Program-made: the position numbers and the translations under genes
Part shown: positions 9,187 through 20,667 of the stretch, in pieces
How positions within the stretch are numbered: position 1 is the stretch's first letter
How the letters are laid out: every line of letters starts with the position of its first letter
The notes under the pieces: model-generated
What the model was told of the DNA's origin: nothing
Seen by the model: the letters and a program-made list of their open reading frames with translations, nothing else
The model's database searches: none
Source: Amanita rubescens
Lineage: Eukaryota > Basidiomycota > Agaricomycetes > Agaricales > Amanitaceae
Length of the DNA stretch: 25,730 bases
Assembly: GCA_015039365.1 (NCBI GenBank)
Contig: WION01000657.1
Span: forward strand, 1 to 25,730
Direction: 5' to 3'

Positions 9187-10760
9187 TAGTGTTGTTGCCG
9201 GCTCGGCTTCAAGCTGCAAGCCAGTTGAGCTGAGCCAATCGGGAGCTGAGCTGGAGCTGAATTTTCAAAGCCAGCTACAGCCGGCTCTAGCCAGCTGTAG
9301 CCGGCAGTCCCAGTACTGATCCACAGGTAAACCCCCTGCCTCTAGTAAAGCCCCCCTGCATCACTTAAGCATTTAGGATGCTTTGTTTTGCTCATTACTT
9401 GCATCAAGAGGGTTGGGGAGTAGTGGCTGCATGGGTAAGGTCTGGGAACAAGGTAAGTAAAGATTTGATCATATCTCAGCCATTTCTTGACGGATTCCCT
9501 TCAATATAGGATCATCTGAAAGCTCTTTCCAAGCTTATTCTCGACGTCTTAACCGTTTGGCACCGCGCGCACTTGATTCCGCCCGTTAAGGCAGAGCTGA
9601 GTCACACCATATGTTTTCTTTTATCATATCTCCCCCATTTCCCGACGCTTTTGCTTCGATCTTGGACCATTTAGAAGCGATTTTGGCCCTCTTTCTCGTC
9701 GCATTGACCGCTTGATGCGGCGCGCTTTCGTTCTTTCGCTATTCATCAATATTTCATTCAAATTGTATTTTACATGCTTGTGGGGTCATATCTCACTCAT
9801 TTATGGTCAGTTTCACTCCAATTATGTCGCATTCAGAAGCATTTTCTCAACACATAGGCAACTTAATGCATTGCAAGCACTTTTGGCCAGGATGGGTAAT
9901 TACAGTAATGAGACATAATGATACCTAGCCTATTTTATCACAGTCCACTCATAGCTTGAAATGCCAATGGAAATAACTTTAATCTATGTGAATTTGATAG
10001 AATTACATGCAAAACTGGACCTACATGAGGAAAAACCAGTACTGAGTATACAGATTTGTGAATAATGAGACAATGAATTTGCAGAGCATAAAGCGGTCAC
10101 TGCGTCGAGAAATAGAGTGAAAAGCACTTCTAAATGGTGCAGGATTGAAGTAAAACCATTGAGAAACAGATGGGATATGATAAAAATTGTTTTGAAGGAA
10201 AGATTGATGAATAGCGAAAGAACGAAAGCGCGCCGCATCAAGCGGTCAATGCGACGAGAAAGAGGGCCAAAATCGCTTCTAAATGGTCCAAGATCGAAGC
10301 AAAAGCGTCGGGAAATGGGGGAGATATGATGAAAGAAAACATATGGTGTGACTCAGCTCTGCCTTAACGGGCGGAATCAAGTGCGCGTGGTGCCAAACGG
10401 TTAAGACGTCGAGAATAAGCTTGGAAAGAGCTTTCAGATGATCCTATATTGAAGGGAATCCGTCAAGAAATGGCTGAGATATGATCAAATCTTTACTCAC
10501 CTTGTGCCCAGACCCTACCCTGGCTTCCAGTCATGCAGCCAGCACTCTCCAACCTTCCTGAGGCAAGGGATATGCGAAGCAAAGGTTCCAAAATGCCTAC
10601 AATGCCTGAGGAGGCATTTACCTGGGGTAGGGCATCGGTTGCTTGAAAACCATAGCCAGAGCCGGCTATAGCTGGCTCTGGGAGCCGAGCTGAGCCGAAA
10701 AATCGGCTCCGGTGACTAAGCTGAGCCGAAGCCGAGCTTAGCCGAGCCCCAACAACACTA
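9187..10760. mobile_element. hAT-like non-autonomous foldback element (1,574 bp)
   Basis: The ends are tagtgttgttg (9187-9197) and its reverse complement caacaacacta (10750-10760), matching hAT-type termini. They are flanked by the 8-bp direct repeat atctcaat (9179-9186, 10761-10768), the hAT duplication length. The element folds back over most of its length: for example 9461-9760 pairs with about 10195-10492, and the symmetry axis lies near 9975. Subterminal regions are packed with agctgagcc/ccggctc-type motifs. There is no transposase; the mirrored ORFs starting MMRRAFVLSLFIN are by-products of the arms. It must be mobilised by a hAT transposase from elsewhere. Confidence 0.88.
9467..9900 (+). 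repeat. Diverged tandem units within the left arm of the foldback element
   Basis: A block starting tcatatctc...catttc recurs at about 9467, 9622 and 9785 (period about 155-165 bp). The first two also share gacg- and agaagc-like segments in order. Mirror copies exist in the right arm. The arms seem to have grown by old tandem duplication before or after becoming inverted. Confidence 0.5.
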
Positions 10761-10768
10761 ATCTCAAT
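10761..10768 (+). repeat. 8-bp target-site duplication, right (atctcaat)
   Basis: This is an exact copy of 9179-9186, directly before the codons for AGTGMGKT. Confidence 0.88.
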
Positions 10769-13330
10769 AGCCGGGACGGGCATGGGCAAAACGCTCACCT
10801 TCTGGCTGCCGCTCCTTTTTCATCCAAACGGCGTTCAAATCGTCGTGACGCCGCTTAATATTCTTGGTCAACAGAACGTGGAGACCCTCAAGAAAGTAGG
10901 AGTTGAGGGGATTTTTATCCCATCGAGTGATGCGACATGCATGAATTATCAGGTATGTGTATTGCTTAGGGTTTGTGATCACTACTTAGCTATTACTCAG
11001 GCAATGTTATCGTTCAAATATCGCGTCATCGTTGTTAATCCCGAGGCGCTAATGAAGTCGGGAGGGATATTTGAAGAACTTTTCAAGAACAAAATTTTTA
11101 TGAGCTCGGTTATCAGTCTTATTATTGACGAGGCGCACTGTATATCTCAATGGGGTACGTTTCGCCCCGAATACCGCGAGCTTGGGCGACTTCGACACCT
11201 TCAACGTTACCCTTGCACTGTAATGGCCACCTCAGCTACGATGACTCCGTCTATCATCACAGATATCAAAACAGTTCTTGGCCTTCGTGAAGAAAATCTC
11301 TTTGTTTCACGTTGCTCCATTGATCGCCCCAATATCAACATCATTGTCCGTGCTTTTCGTAATCCTCGCAACACATTTTCCGACTTGAAGTTCTTGTTGC
11401 GGGACTGGCAGCCTCCTCTCCCACCGCCGCCAACTTTTATTGTATTTTTCGACAGTATCCCTGAATCCATTGAGGCTGCATTCTATTTGCGTGGCCTTCT
11501 ACCTGCTGAATACAAAGACCGCATCAAATGGTTTAACTCCGATATGTCTGACCGCTTCAAGGGTCGGGAAACCATTAACTTGGCTGATGGTGAAATCTGG
11601 GGCTTGATGGCTACAGACTCTTTCGGAATGGTATGCTGTACCTCCTTTATTTATGTTTTATTGCTAAATATGCAAGTAGGGCATGGATTTACCAAAGATA
11701 ATGACCATCGTCAACTGGGGTACTTCGTGCTCCTTGTCAACAATCTGGCAGCGCTTCGGTCGCTGTGTACGTGACCAAGTGCTCACAGGAGATGCAATTC
11801 TCTTCACGGACAAGGAGAATCTCGACCCCGAGCGTCAGAGGAAAGCGGAGCGAGCGAGGACGCGGAAACGGCCCACGTCCAACAAACAAGGTGTTGACAT
11901 ATCCGGAAAACGTCAAAAAGGGATTGGCGCCATGGATCTCATCAAGTCTGAAGAAAAAACTGTTGAGCTGCTCGATGTTTTGAGCAGTGAGGATGAGCAG
12001 GCAAATCAGTCCAATGTCAACTCTAATAAGCGGACTCTCGATTCCGATGTTGATGAACTCATCAACGCGGAGCATCGAGGACGTGGATGTCGCCGTATTC
12101 CTATAATGAATGCTTTCCAGGACAATCGATCAGGTGCATTTTATTTCGATTTCCGCTAAATATGTTCTCATGTGCTAATTTTTAGTATCCCTTCACCTTG
12201 AATGTGACACCGAATCACCTATGGGATGCAGTCGCTGTGGCCCTCGCCTCTCTCAACTGTGTTGTGATATCCACAATCCGACAGCTTTTGAACGCTTTGA
12301 TGTGGCTGTGACCAAGTCCAGCCGACAACCACCACGCTCATCTATCGCTAAATATGCAAGCAACGAGACAGATGATGACCTTCGCCTTGACTTAGAATCA
12401 TGGAGGCATGATGAAATGAAGCGTCAATATGGGGATGCGCATTTGCAGTGCCTTGGACCGGGGCTCGTAATGGGAACAACAATTCGGGATTGTATCGTTG
12501 ACTGTGCGCACTTTAACAAGATTCAAACGATTGGAGATCTTCAGAAGGAAACTAAGTGGGATTCAGCAAGTACGTATGGAACGACAATCCTTGACATCAT
12601 CCACAAATGGTATCCGCCCAAACGTGCCTCAACGCTTGTTGTGGATCTCACGAACACGCCATCCCAGTCATCTCAGGTTGTTCAGCCATCGATTCCTGGT
12701 TCTTTGGCACTTGCGTTGTCAAATCCAACAACCTCCAAACGCCAACTAGGAAGATGCAGTCTCTGTCAACAGACCGGTCATAATTGTACGTGATTTTTAC
12801 TCCTGCATCTTTCACTCTTTACAATATTCCACTAGCGCGTAATCGCAATTGCCCAGTAAATCAACGAAAAGAAAATCGGTTACCAAAAGCTATGGATACT
12901 AGTACTGCAACGCCGTCTTTCGTTCCATCTCCAGCAACTATTTCAACATTCACTAGTACGGCAATACCACCGTCTTTTGCTCTGCCACCTGCTACTGCTT
13001 CAGCGTTCACTCACATGCCACCTTTTGCTCCGTCACCTGCTTTTTATGCTCCAGTCCCTGCCACTACCACTCCGCTCACTACTTCTCCGTCTTTTGGTCA
13101 GGCATTAATGGCTGCCAATGCTAACGCTCCACAACAGTCGGATACTGCTATGACATCTGCTAGTTCACCCTTCGCCATGCTCCCCTTTGCCACGCTGTCG
13201 TTTACGAAGCCATCTTTTGCTGCACCTGATACTTTCACACATGCCAATGGACAAACCTTCGTGCCATACGTCGATCCTGCCTATCCTAGTGTATTACCAA
13301 ACTACAGTGCCAATACGCTCATGTACAACT

Positions 13331-15951
13331 CTACAACAGCTCCCCAATGACATCTTCCAGCTCTGGTTGTATTTCGTCACTGCTTTCCCCGCTCTCCATG
13401 TCATTCCCAGCAATTTTGTTATGAATTAGCTCGGCACCCTTGTTCAGCATATCGGGAATACAAAGTTTACTTTTCCGGCCTGCGGTAAATTCATGGGGCG
13501 AACACCGTGAGAGGCTAAGACGGAGCTCGCGAATAGTTTTCCGGATGTCTGGCTCGGCATGCGCCACAGTTGAATGAGTCAACAAAGTCTGCTCGACCGT
13601 CTCGTGTGCTGTCCTATAGGTCCCAACTAATGCTGACTCGGAGATCATTCGCTTCACACTTCGATTGGAACCTTGACCACCATAATTGACCTTGATGTAC
13701 ATATTGTGGAGCTCGACACACCAGTCTGTGCCACGAAACTTGCCTGGTTTCCCAGTAGGATTTACGAGTATGTTATAGCGTATGACGTGACTGATAGGAA
13801 TAATACAGAACGCCGAGGATCAATACATGAACAATCTCCCATGCAAATGACTTACCGAAGCCGTTCAGGACAGGCAAAGTGAGTATCAAGCAGAAACTGT
13901 TCCATTTCAGTGGCATATATGTGTTTACCCGTTGCCTTGAATATTAGGATCCATGGGAGCAGTGTTTTCTCGACGCGACCAATGTCACCATAGTTCAAGG
14001 CAAACGTGAATTCCTCATAAAGTAAAAAGTATTGATGCATGATGGCCGCATTTTCAAATTGCTGATCGCGCTTGTCTTCAGGTCTCAGTTGAGAGGCAGA
14101 AATCTTGCAGTCGGCAACGAAGTCTTCAACTAGCCGCTCTGCTATCGTCTTCAAGTCTTCAAGCTTTGGCTTGCTTTTCGCAAACTCCTCAAGGCTTGTG
14201 AATGATGGGAAATACTGCTGCAAAGCAACACGCCAGCAATCAAGTCGACGAACAGCGCCAACCTGTTGAACAACTTGATGCATCTGCCGAAATTTACATT
14301 TTGAGATAATGGAACCGGTTTGCTTTGCTCGAATAACAGCAATGTCCTTTATTAATGATGTTTCGTCTTTTCTCGCCAGGTTGGGCTTGATAAAAATACG
14401 CCATAAGGCGTCAACGCAGGCCATTTTTGTATGGAAGAGACCTGGACAAAATTTGACGAACTGGAACCGCTCCCAAGGTCGGTCTTCAATGGACCATCGT
14501 AGCAGCAATGATTTGATTCGCTTTCCAGTACCAAGATCTCCATGGACGATGATGACATATTTGCTGATGTCAACCATATCCTCGTCATTGGGCCCGCCAA
14601 CTCCTCCTTGCCCCAATAGTTGGTCAATAGCCTGTATGTTTCCGCTTACTGTCGAGTTGTTAACATCCATTGCGTACGCAGGTACTATCTTTGTCTTCTC
14701 TACAGGAATCGCCTCCAGAAGTTCAGGATCCTCAAGTTGACCATTCAAGTATTCAAAGCCTTCGACGTACTTGATCAAGTCACGGAGGAAGACCCAGACG
14801 TTGAAGGTATAATGAACTGAAGGGGTACCGACAGGATCACGAAATAGCTGAAGTAGATGATGGTAAGTCTTCTTTGACGTGGTCATGCCATGATTTAATG
14901 GATTAAGCCTAGACATCCGCCACAGTTCATCAGAGCATGCCAGATCCTGTACCGTAGCACCGTGTTGGAGAGGGAATAAAAGGCCGGAGGTCATGTGTCG
15001 GAGAGTATCATTTGTTTTTTCGACAACCGGCATTGATGGCTTTAGGTCGACGTCAAAGTTGTCATAGGCGTATGCAGCAAGGAGAGTCTGTCCAAGTTCA
15101 CGTATCCCATCTGCAGCGTTATCTGAAAGCGAGTTGATTGCAGCATGAATTGTCGTTTGAGTAATGCAGATGCCCATGCGCGATAAGGCATTAATAACGC
15201 GTTCTGGTGTGCCAGTTGAGTGAAGAAATATGCCAATTACGCTCTGGAAGGCGTTTGCTTTTTGATTCGAACTTTGCATCAGGATACTAATGATAACTAT
15301 TTTTTTCTAGATCAACCAACTGTCAGCAGCAGGTGATAGATGATGTGAAAACACTTGTACGATATTCATTAATTTTTGTTTTCGAGGGAGAGTTGATTGC
15401 GATGGCAAGTGCGTATTTCCTTCTAATAATATCTCATCTTCGTCTAGCTGATGGTTTCCCGACTCGTGTTCAGAGTCAGCGCCATCAACAAGCATCGCAT
15501 CCCGATCAAGGATGAGAGAATCCTTACGCTTCCGAGCCAAGAGCAATGTATCAAGAAGCGACCACAGCCGTGGTGCTGCAACAGTAAAGCTCTGTGCCAT
15601 CTGCTCCCAGCTAGACAAGTCTAGATCCCCTTGAGAAGCGTGGTGTGCGCCAAAGTGCCAACCAGAGCTCGCTTTCACTAGTTCAACAATTTCTTTTGCA
15701 TATATGCGTTCCATGCCAGCACAAGTCTGATCCTGAGCAGAGTCCGACAGCTGGCGATGGCATAGAAGACTTGTAACAACAGTTCCAGCATTTCCGAGCA
15801 AATTATCCAGTGCTGGATGGTTCTTGAACCGTCGATCGGTGAGTAGCACTGTTAACAGCTCCGTTATTGATATGTTTTGCTCATCCAAGACCCGGAAGAC
15901 AGCATTGTAGTCCTTATCAGGTAGCAGCGTACTGTCCTCGGAGTCATCCAT
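13331..15951 (-). CDS. DUF6589-type protein (833 aa), candidate transposase of the TIR element
   Basis: Exons are 15951-15361, 15306-13856 and 13790-13331, with GT-AG introns of 54 and 65 bp, giving 2,502 nt, 833 aa and no frameshift or stop. The start is the first ATG, MDDSEDSTLLPDKDYN. Segments match what I know of the basidiomycete DUF6589 family: ISILMQSSNQKANAFQSVIG (about 203-222), YDNFDVDLKPS (278-288), AMDVNNSTVSGN (409-420), VIIVHGDLGTGKR (448-460), FCPGLFHTKMACVDALWR, LLYEEFTFALNYGDIGRVE (about 625-643), LPWILIFKATGKHIYA and NPTGKPGKFRGTDW. The spaced acidic residues (Asp in YDNFD or MDVNNST, Asp454 in HGDL, Glu628/629) would suit an RNase H-like DDE nuclease, but that is inference. 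The gene is convergent with the helicase (20-bp coding overlap at 13331-13350) and reads inward from the right TIR. It is the only intact gene of the element. Confidence 0.88.
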
Positions 15952-16115
15952 GCCCAGGCTGAGGAGCAGAGAGCGAGAAATGAACGTTGAATATTATTGC
16001 TACGCCTACACATACGAGCATGTCACTATTCTTAGAAACAATCTCCGCTTAAATGTCGATGGCTTCCCAAAAAAAAAACATGTTCGTCGATCGGTCACTG
16101 TGACGCGTCGGCAAC

Positions 16116-16223
16116 CGAGCATTTGTTTACATGTGTTAAGTGCCAGTCTCCCTGGAGCTCGCGGCTTACATAACATCGTCAAGCCTCAACGGCGAGCTCC
16201 CGTGAGACTGGGTAGGAGTCTGG
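16116..16223 (-). repeat. Right terminal inverted repeat with subterminal motifs
   Basis: This is the reverse complement of the left TIR. The octamers are at 16216-16223 (GAGTCTGG), 16204-16211 (GAGACTGG) and 16143-16150 (CCAGTCTC). A poly-A run (about 16069-16079) lies just inside, between the TIR and the DUF6589-type start. Confidence 0.85.
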
Positions 16224-16230
16224 ATACTAT
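16224..16230 (+). repeat. 7-bp target-site duplication, right (atactat)
   Basis: This is a direct copy of 8719-8725. The heptamer is nearly palindromic, but only the direct-repeat reading is perfect; the inverted reading has a central mismatch. Confidence 0.75.
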
Positions 16231-18400
16231 CGTAAATTGCGTTCGTCTTGTAGAGTGGACGCGAAAGAGGAGAGGAAACTCCACCCAATTTCAACAACCT
16301 CCCCCGACCCATCTCATGATACGATCCGTCTTACATGTCACGGTACTTGGTATAGATCGTACCAGGCTTGGACTCCAGAGGCAACGGTTTTCTCAATCCC
16401 CTTGTCGCCTCAAGCCTCGACCAATCTGCGGCGTCATCACAGATCAGCGGGCTTCGTATCCTCAACACAGATGGCGACAAAGAAGTGTACATCGGTGACC
16501 GCGTCGAGGACCTCCACTCATCTTCTTGGGGCTAGCGGTAGGACTCGAGTCAGCGCGAGACAAACCCCGGCTCCTGCTCCCGCTCCTCATCCGCCTCAAT
16601 ACACGTGTATACGGATCCTGTCCCCGAATTGTGTTGTCCTCTTCTTGCTAAGTACTGCTCTAGAGGAGGCCAAAAACCAAGGGACCCCGCTACTGGCATT
16701 TCCAGGCGTCGAAAGTTGCGGCGGAAAAGGCTCGACGATCTTGACCCCTCTTCCTATTTCTACCTGTCGTTGGCGTTGACTACGATCCATCCTTCTGAGC
16801 CGCAGTAGCCCCTATGATACACACCCCCCGCTTGTCCACGCTCGTCCCTCCGGATCTGGCAGTCGATGACAACGTTGGCCCTGGGACGAAGACCTCCATC
16901 GAATCTGCCATCCACTTCCTCTCCTCGCCCACTCTTGCGAGAATAACGCTCGTGTGCTGCAACTTTTTCCAAGGAACCTGTAATCGACTCTAGCCAGATT
17001 CCCCGTCGGAATAGTAGTCGCTACCGTCATCATCGTCCCCCAAATTGAGATGAATCCGGAGGAAGACATGCCGGCGATGATAATGGTGGGGAGGATATTC
17101 TACCCGAGTTTCGGACAGATTCAGGCCTGACATCGTTTTTATCGGGCTAGATAGGGAATGAATGGGTCCTGATCGATGTGTTGCTCGATTCCTGAGGGAA
17201 TATCCCATTCTTCATCCGAACCGAGTCCCGGAGGTTCAACTCGTCCTTCTCTGCTTCTACCATGTCCAGGTCTTTAACTGGGCCGGGCACCGTGAGCGAA
17301 TAGTCTTCCCCACCGCGATCTCTTCTCCAATCGAACGTGCATATCATCCTTGTGGAGGCAGCGACACCGCTCGCATATGAACCAATGGATGACAGGTAAG
17401 GCGGCGGCGCCTGGGACAGAAGCTACGAGGATTGGAGATAAGACCTCGGGAGTTCTGAAAAGCGAGATTTGGGACGCAGCCGTAGAGGCGGGAGATGGAA
17501 ACGACGTTGAAGATGACGGGGAAGCTGACGAGATTGGCGAGGTGGATGTATCCGAGGTGACGAAGGGAGATCGCGCTAGAGTGAGAATCAAGAAGGGAGC
17601 TGGATGTTGTCATAGAAACGGCGGAAACCGGAGACAATAAGACTGGTGAAGTTGTCCGCGGTCACCAGCAGTCGAACGTCGACGTCGTCGAAAGCAGACT
17701 GGCTCAACCTTTTCGCCCAATTGGCGAGGTTCCCGCATATAACGTTCATGTTGGTATAGCTTGACCGCGGGCGAAGTATTGATGTTGTCTATCACGGCGA
17801 CGTGTCGAAGGATGAGATGACAGTTTTGCAATCCTCTAAAGTTTCAAATGTCGTTTGATGATAGATTGCTATGAATTCGGAAGTTGGTATAGATATGGGT
17901 ATGGTTGGGCATGGTCGGTAGTGCTATTCGTTGCCAGAAGTTAACGAGCGCGAAGAGTGGTGGTGCCACTTCTTGTCTATTGAAGGGTATTATCTGGTGG
18001 GATCATGAAATCCCACTCAATTCTCTAAAAGCGCTGAGGTCGTGAGCAGGCGAGTCAAAGGCGAGAGTCCTGCAGTAGTAAAGCGGCGGATGACGTGATA
18101 AAATGGGGGGTATGAATCGCCTGTCACTTCCGAGCGTTGGGCTTAGGGCCAGCCGCCAGAAAGTTGTTGAACGGCCTGAGCCGACTAGATAAAAACCGTG
18201 AATGAGCAAACGGGTAACTTGAAGTATGAGAAAACGACAGAGAAGAACTTACGAAGCTGAGGTGGTGGCGAGTTGCCGGAGTCTGCACTCCTGGTGGGAG
18301 GCAGAAAACTCTGGACGTGGAAGTACTGTAGCACATCAAGTAGCTACTACTAGGGTCAGGCGTGCCGCGTGCCTGACAGGACCTTGGCGCCGTGCCTCTT
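16231..18400 (-). pseudogene. Decayed minus-strand coding region, family uncertain (F-box/LRR-like at best)
   Basis: The region is GC-richer than its neighbours and has no intact gene. Several minus-strand fragments read like protein: 17749-17588 (begins MNVICGNLANWAKRLSQ, ends FYDNIQLPS), SLRHLGYIHLANLVSFPVIF near 17550 in another frame, and EEWDIPSGIEQHIDQDPFIP near 17190 in a third. The leucine- and isoleucine-spaced pattern resembles the LRR part of fungal F-box proteins, but no F-box is visible. The frame changes suggest a pseudogene. Some + strand frames (for example about 16823-16990) also look open, so strand assignment is tentative. The left edge is the right target-site duplication of the TIR element. 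Confidence 0.25.
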
Positions 18401-18413
18401 CCGTCTGCTTCAG

Positions 18414-19572
<1,159 letters not shown>

Positions 19573-20127
19573 ATACCATTCACTCCCATGCTACCTCAAG
19601 ACTCGGCAAAGCTGGGTTTTCGTCGCGAATCTCTTGTGATCACGCGAAAAGATCCAATAATGGCGCTGGGCGTGGATAAAGGGTGCCGGAAGCCTGAATG
19701 AGCCTGCAGAACAGGGTGAGACAAGGTATATACAGAAAGGGATGAAGGCACCTTCGTAAGAGCTGGACCCTTCTGTCCGTCTCCCTCGTTTTCCGCCCTT
19801 GCGCCGTATAGCCTGAACAGCCCGCATATCGCACATTCGTCGATGACAACGAGAGAGGGGGCGTTCAGAGCCGAGATCACGGCGCTAAGCGAGATGACTT
19901 CTCGCTTAGCTGTAGCCCTATCCTCTGCAAATCGCAAGGCGGTGGTTCAGATATATTCAGGACCGCTTATAACAGAATTAAAGAGTTGCAGCGGATAATG
20001 ACAAATCCAAAGTAGACAGAAGGGTTATTGTTACTAGGCTGGACTGATTGGATTGGAGGAAGACGGGCGATACCGCGTTAAGGTAACATTTTACATTCAC
20101 AGAGTTCGTCGGTGAGGGTTCGAATGG
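19573..20127 (+). pseudogene. Possible coding remnant with a VYxxxDxxTF-like segment
   Basis: A + strand frame from about 19716 reads VYTERDEGTFVRAGPFCPSP and continues open to about 19998 without an ATG at its start. The VY...D..TF motif resembles segments in the neighbouring ORF at 20128 and near 21115, so these may be diverged tandem copies of one unknown unit. I recognise no family. Confidence 0.25.
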
Positions 20128-20667
20128 ATGAGCAGCATCAATACGCAGCGTGGATCGATGGTTTGTGAAGGGTCAGTCCGCTGCGTATACGGGAAAGATG
20201 ACAGCACCTTCATGAGCGTAGTACCCGATATGACCATATCTCTCTTTCACGCCATAAAGTCTGCGACCTTTGCCTTGATAACCGGTGTTGGAGTGCTGGC
20301 GACAAACGAGTCAGATTCTGGAAGAGCTAAACGGGCGAAAATTGGCCTAAGCTTTGAGGACAAGAGGGCCGAAGTCACGGTTTGGGTGATGGTCGGATGC
20401 AGGGTGTGGATAAAGCATTTTGGAAGCATACATGAAGCCTACGGAAGGGGATCAATCCACGTATATATAGGAATAGACGACCACACCTTCACCCTTGTTA
20501 TTAGTCTGTATCCCTCGTTTTGCAATCCAATCCACTCTTGCGCTGTGCACGGCTGGCATACCTCTGTAGAGGGGCAATGTCAACGAGAAAAGAACATGTC
20601 TTTCCTTGTCAACACATTCACCAAGCATAGCGAAGGGAGCGTTCAAGTGAAATCGATTCTCGTTTAA
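20128..20667 (+). CDS. Hypothetical ORF, 179 aa, with two related internal segments
   Basis: An open frame starts MSSINTQRGSMVCEGSVRCV. Two segments within it resemble each other, CVYGKDDSTFMSVVPDMTIS and HVYIGIDDHTFTLVISLYPS, about 85 residues apart. No signal peptide, membrane helix or known catalytic motif stands out. It sits among decayed sequence and has no visible introns, so it may be the remains of a larger gene. Function is unknown. Confidence 0.35.
   Translation: MSSINTQRGSMVCEGSVRCVYGKDDSTFMSVVPDMTISLFHAIKSATFALITGVGVLATNESDSGRAKRAKIGLSFEDKRAEVTVWVMVGCRVWIKHFGSIHEAYGRGSIHVYIGIDDHTFTLVISLYPSFCNPIHSCAVHGWHTSVEGQCQREKNMSFLVNTFTKHSEGSVQVKSILV

Larger units (their letters stand above)
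9005..13350 (+). pseudogene. RecQ-like DEAH ATP-dependent DNA helicase with zinc knuckle and Pro/Ser/Thr-rich tail, interrupted by a nested hAT-like element
   Basis: Exons are 9005-9186, 10769-10952, 11001-11630, 11680-12133, 12186-12785 and 12836-13350. Omitting the 9187-10768 insertion gives 2,565 nt, exactly 855 codons. Motifs (residues from the 9005 ATG): a conserved Gln region (PCLWQANICQAIL, about 40-52), Walker A AGTGMGKT (62-69), DEAH in LIIDEAHCISQWG (165-168), VMATSAT, ATDSFGMGMD (motif V) and QRFGRCVRD (356-364, motif VI). Then follow a Cys/Lys-rich region, CSRCGP, a CX2CX4HX6C knuckle (Cys674, Cys677, His682, Cys689) and a low-complexity tail rich in P, S, T, A and F. Motif order is that of RecQ 3'-5' helicases, close to the multicopy fungal RecQ-like type. 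The four GT-AG introns are 48-52 bp. The start is the first in-frame ATG after a possible upstream intron (8951-8980). Apart from the insertion the frame is intact, so the break looks recent. Confidence 0.88.
8726..16223. mobile_element. TIR-bounded element carrying a RecQ-like helicase and a DUF6589-type gene
   Basis: The ends are inverted repeats of about 105 bp. Positions 8726-8748 are identical (23/23) to the reverse complement of 16201-16223, and 8786-8826 (41/41) to that of 16120-16160, with indels between. Directly outside lies a perfect direct repeat atactat (8719-8725 and 16224-16230), read as a 7-bp target-site duplication. Between the TIRs are only two genes, both transcribed inward: the helicase from the left and the DUF6589-type gene from the right, meeting with a 20-bp overlap. 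The length is 7,498 bp, or about 5.9 kb without the nested hAT-like insertion. The inverted repeats and direct repeat are seen directly; transposition is inferred. I do not recognise this architecture as a named superfamily. Confidence 0.85.

Noticed and set aside
9712..10241. Two mirrored ORFs starting MMRRAFVLSLFIN as genes
   Set aside because: They are the two arms of the same inverted repeat read outward-in, with no conserved motif. The similarity comes from the palindrome.
13852..15279. A separate 475-aa gene starting at 15279
   Set aside because: The frame continues upstream without a stop to the acceptor at 15307 and joins exon 1 in phase. The internal Met is not the start.
16237..16779. 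180-aa + strand ORF as a gene
   Set aside because: It is low in recognisable motifs, overlaps other equally long frames, and lies in a decayed region. It is not supported.
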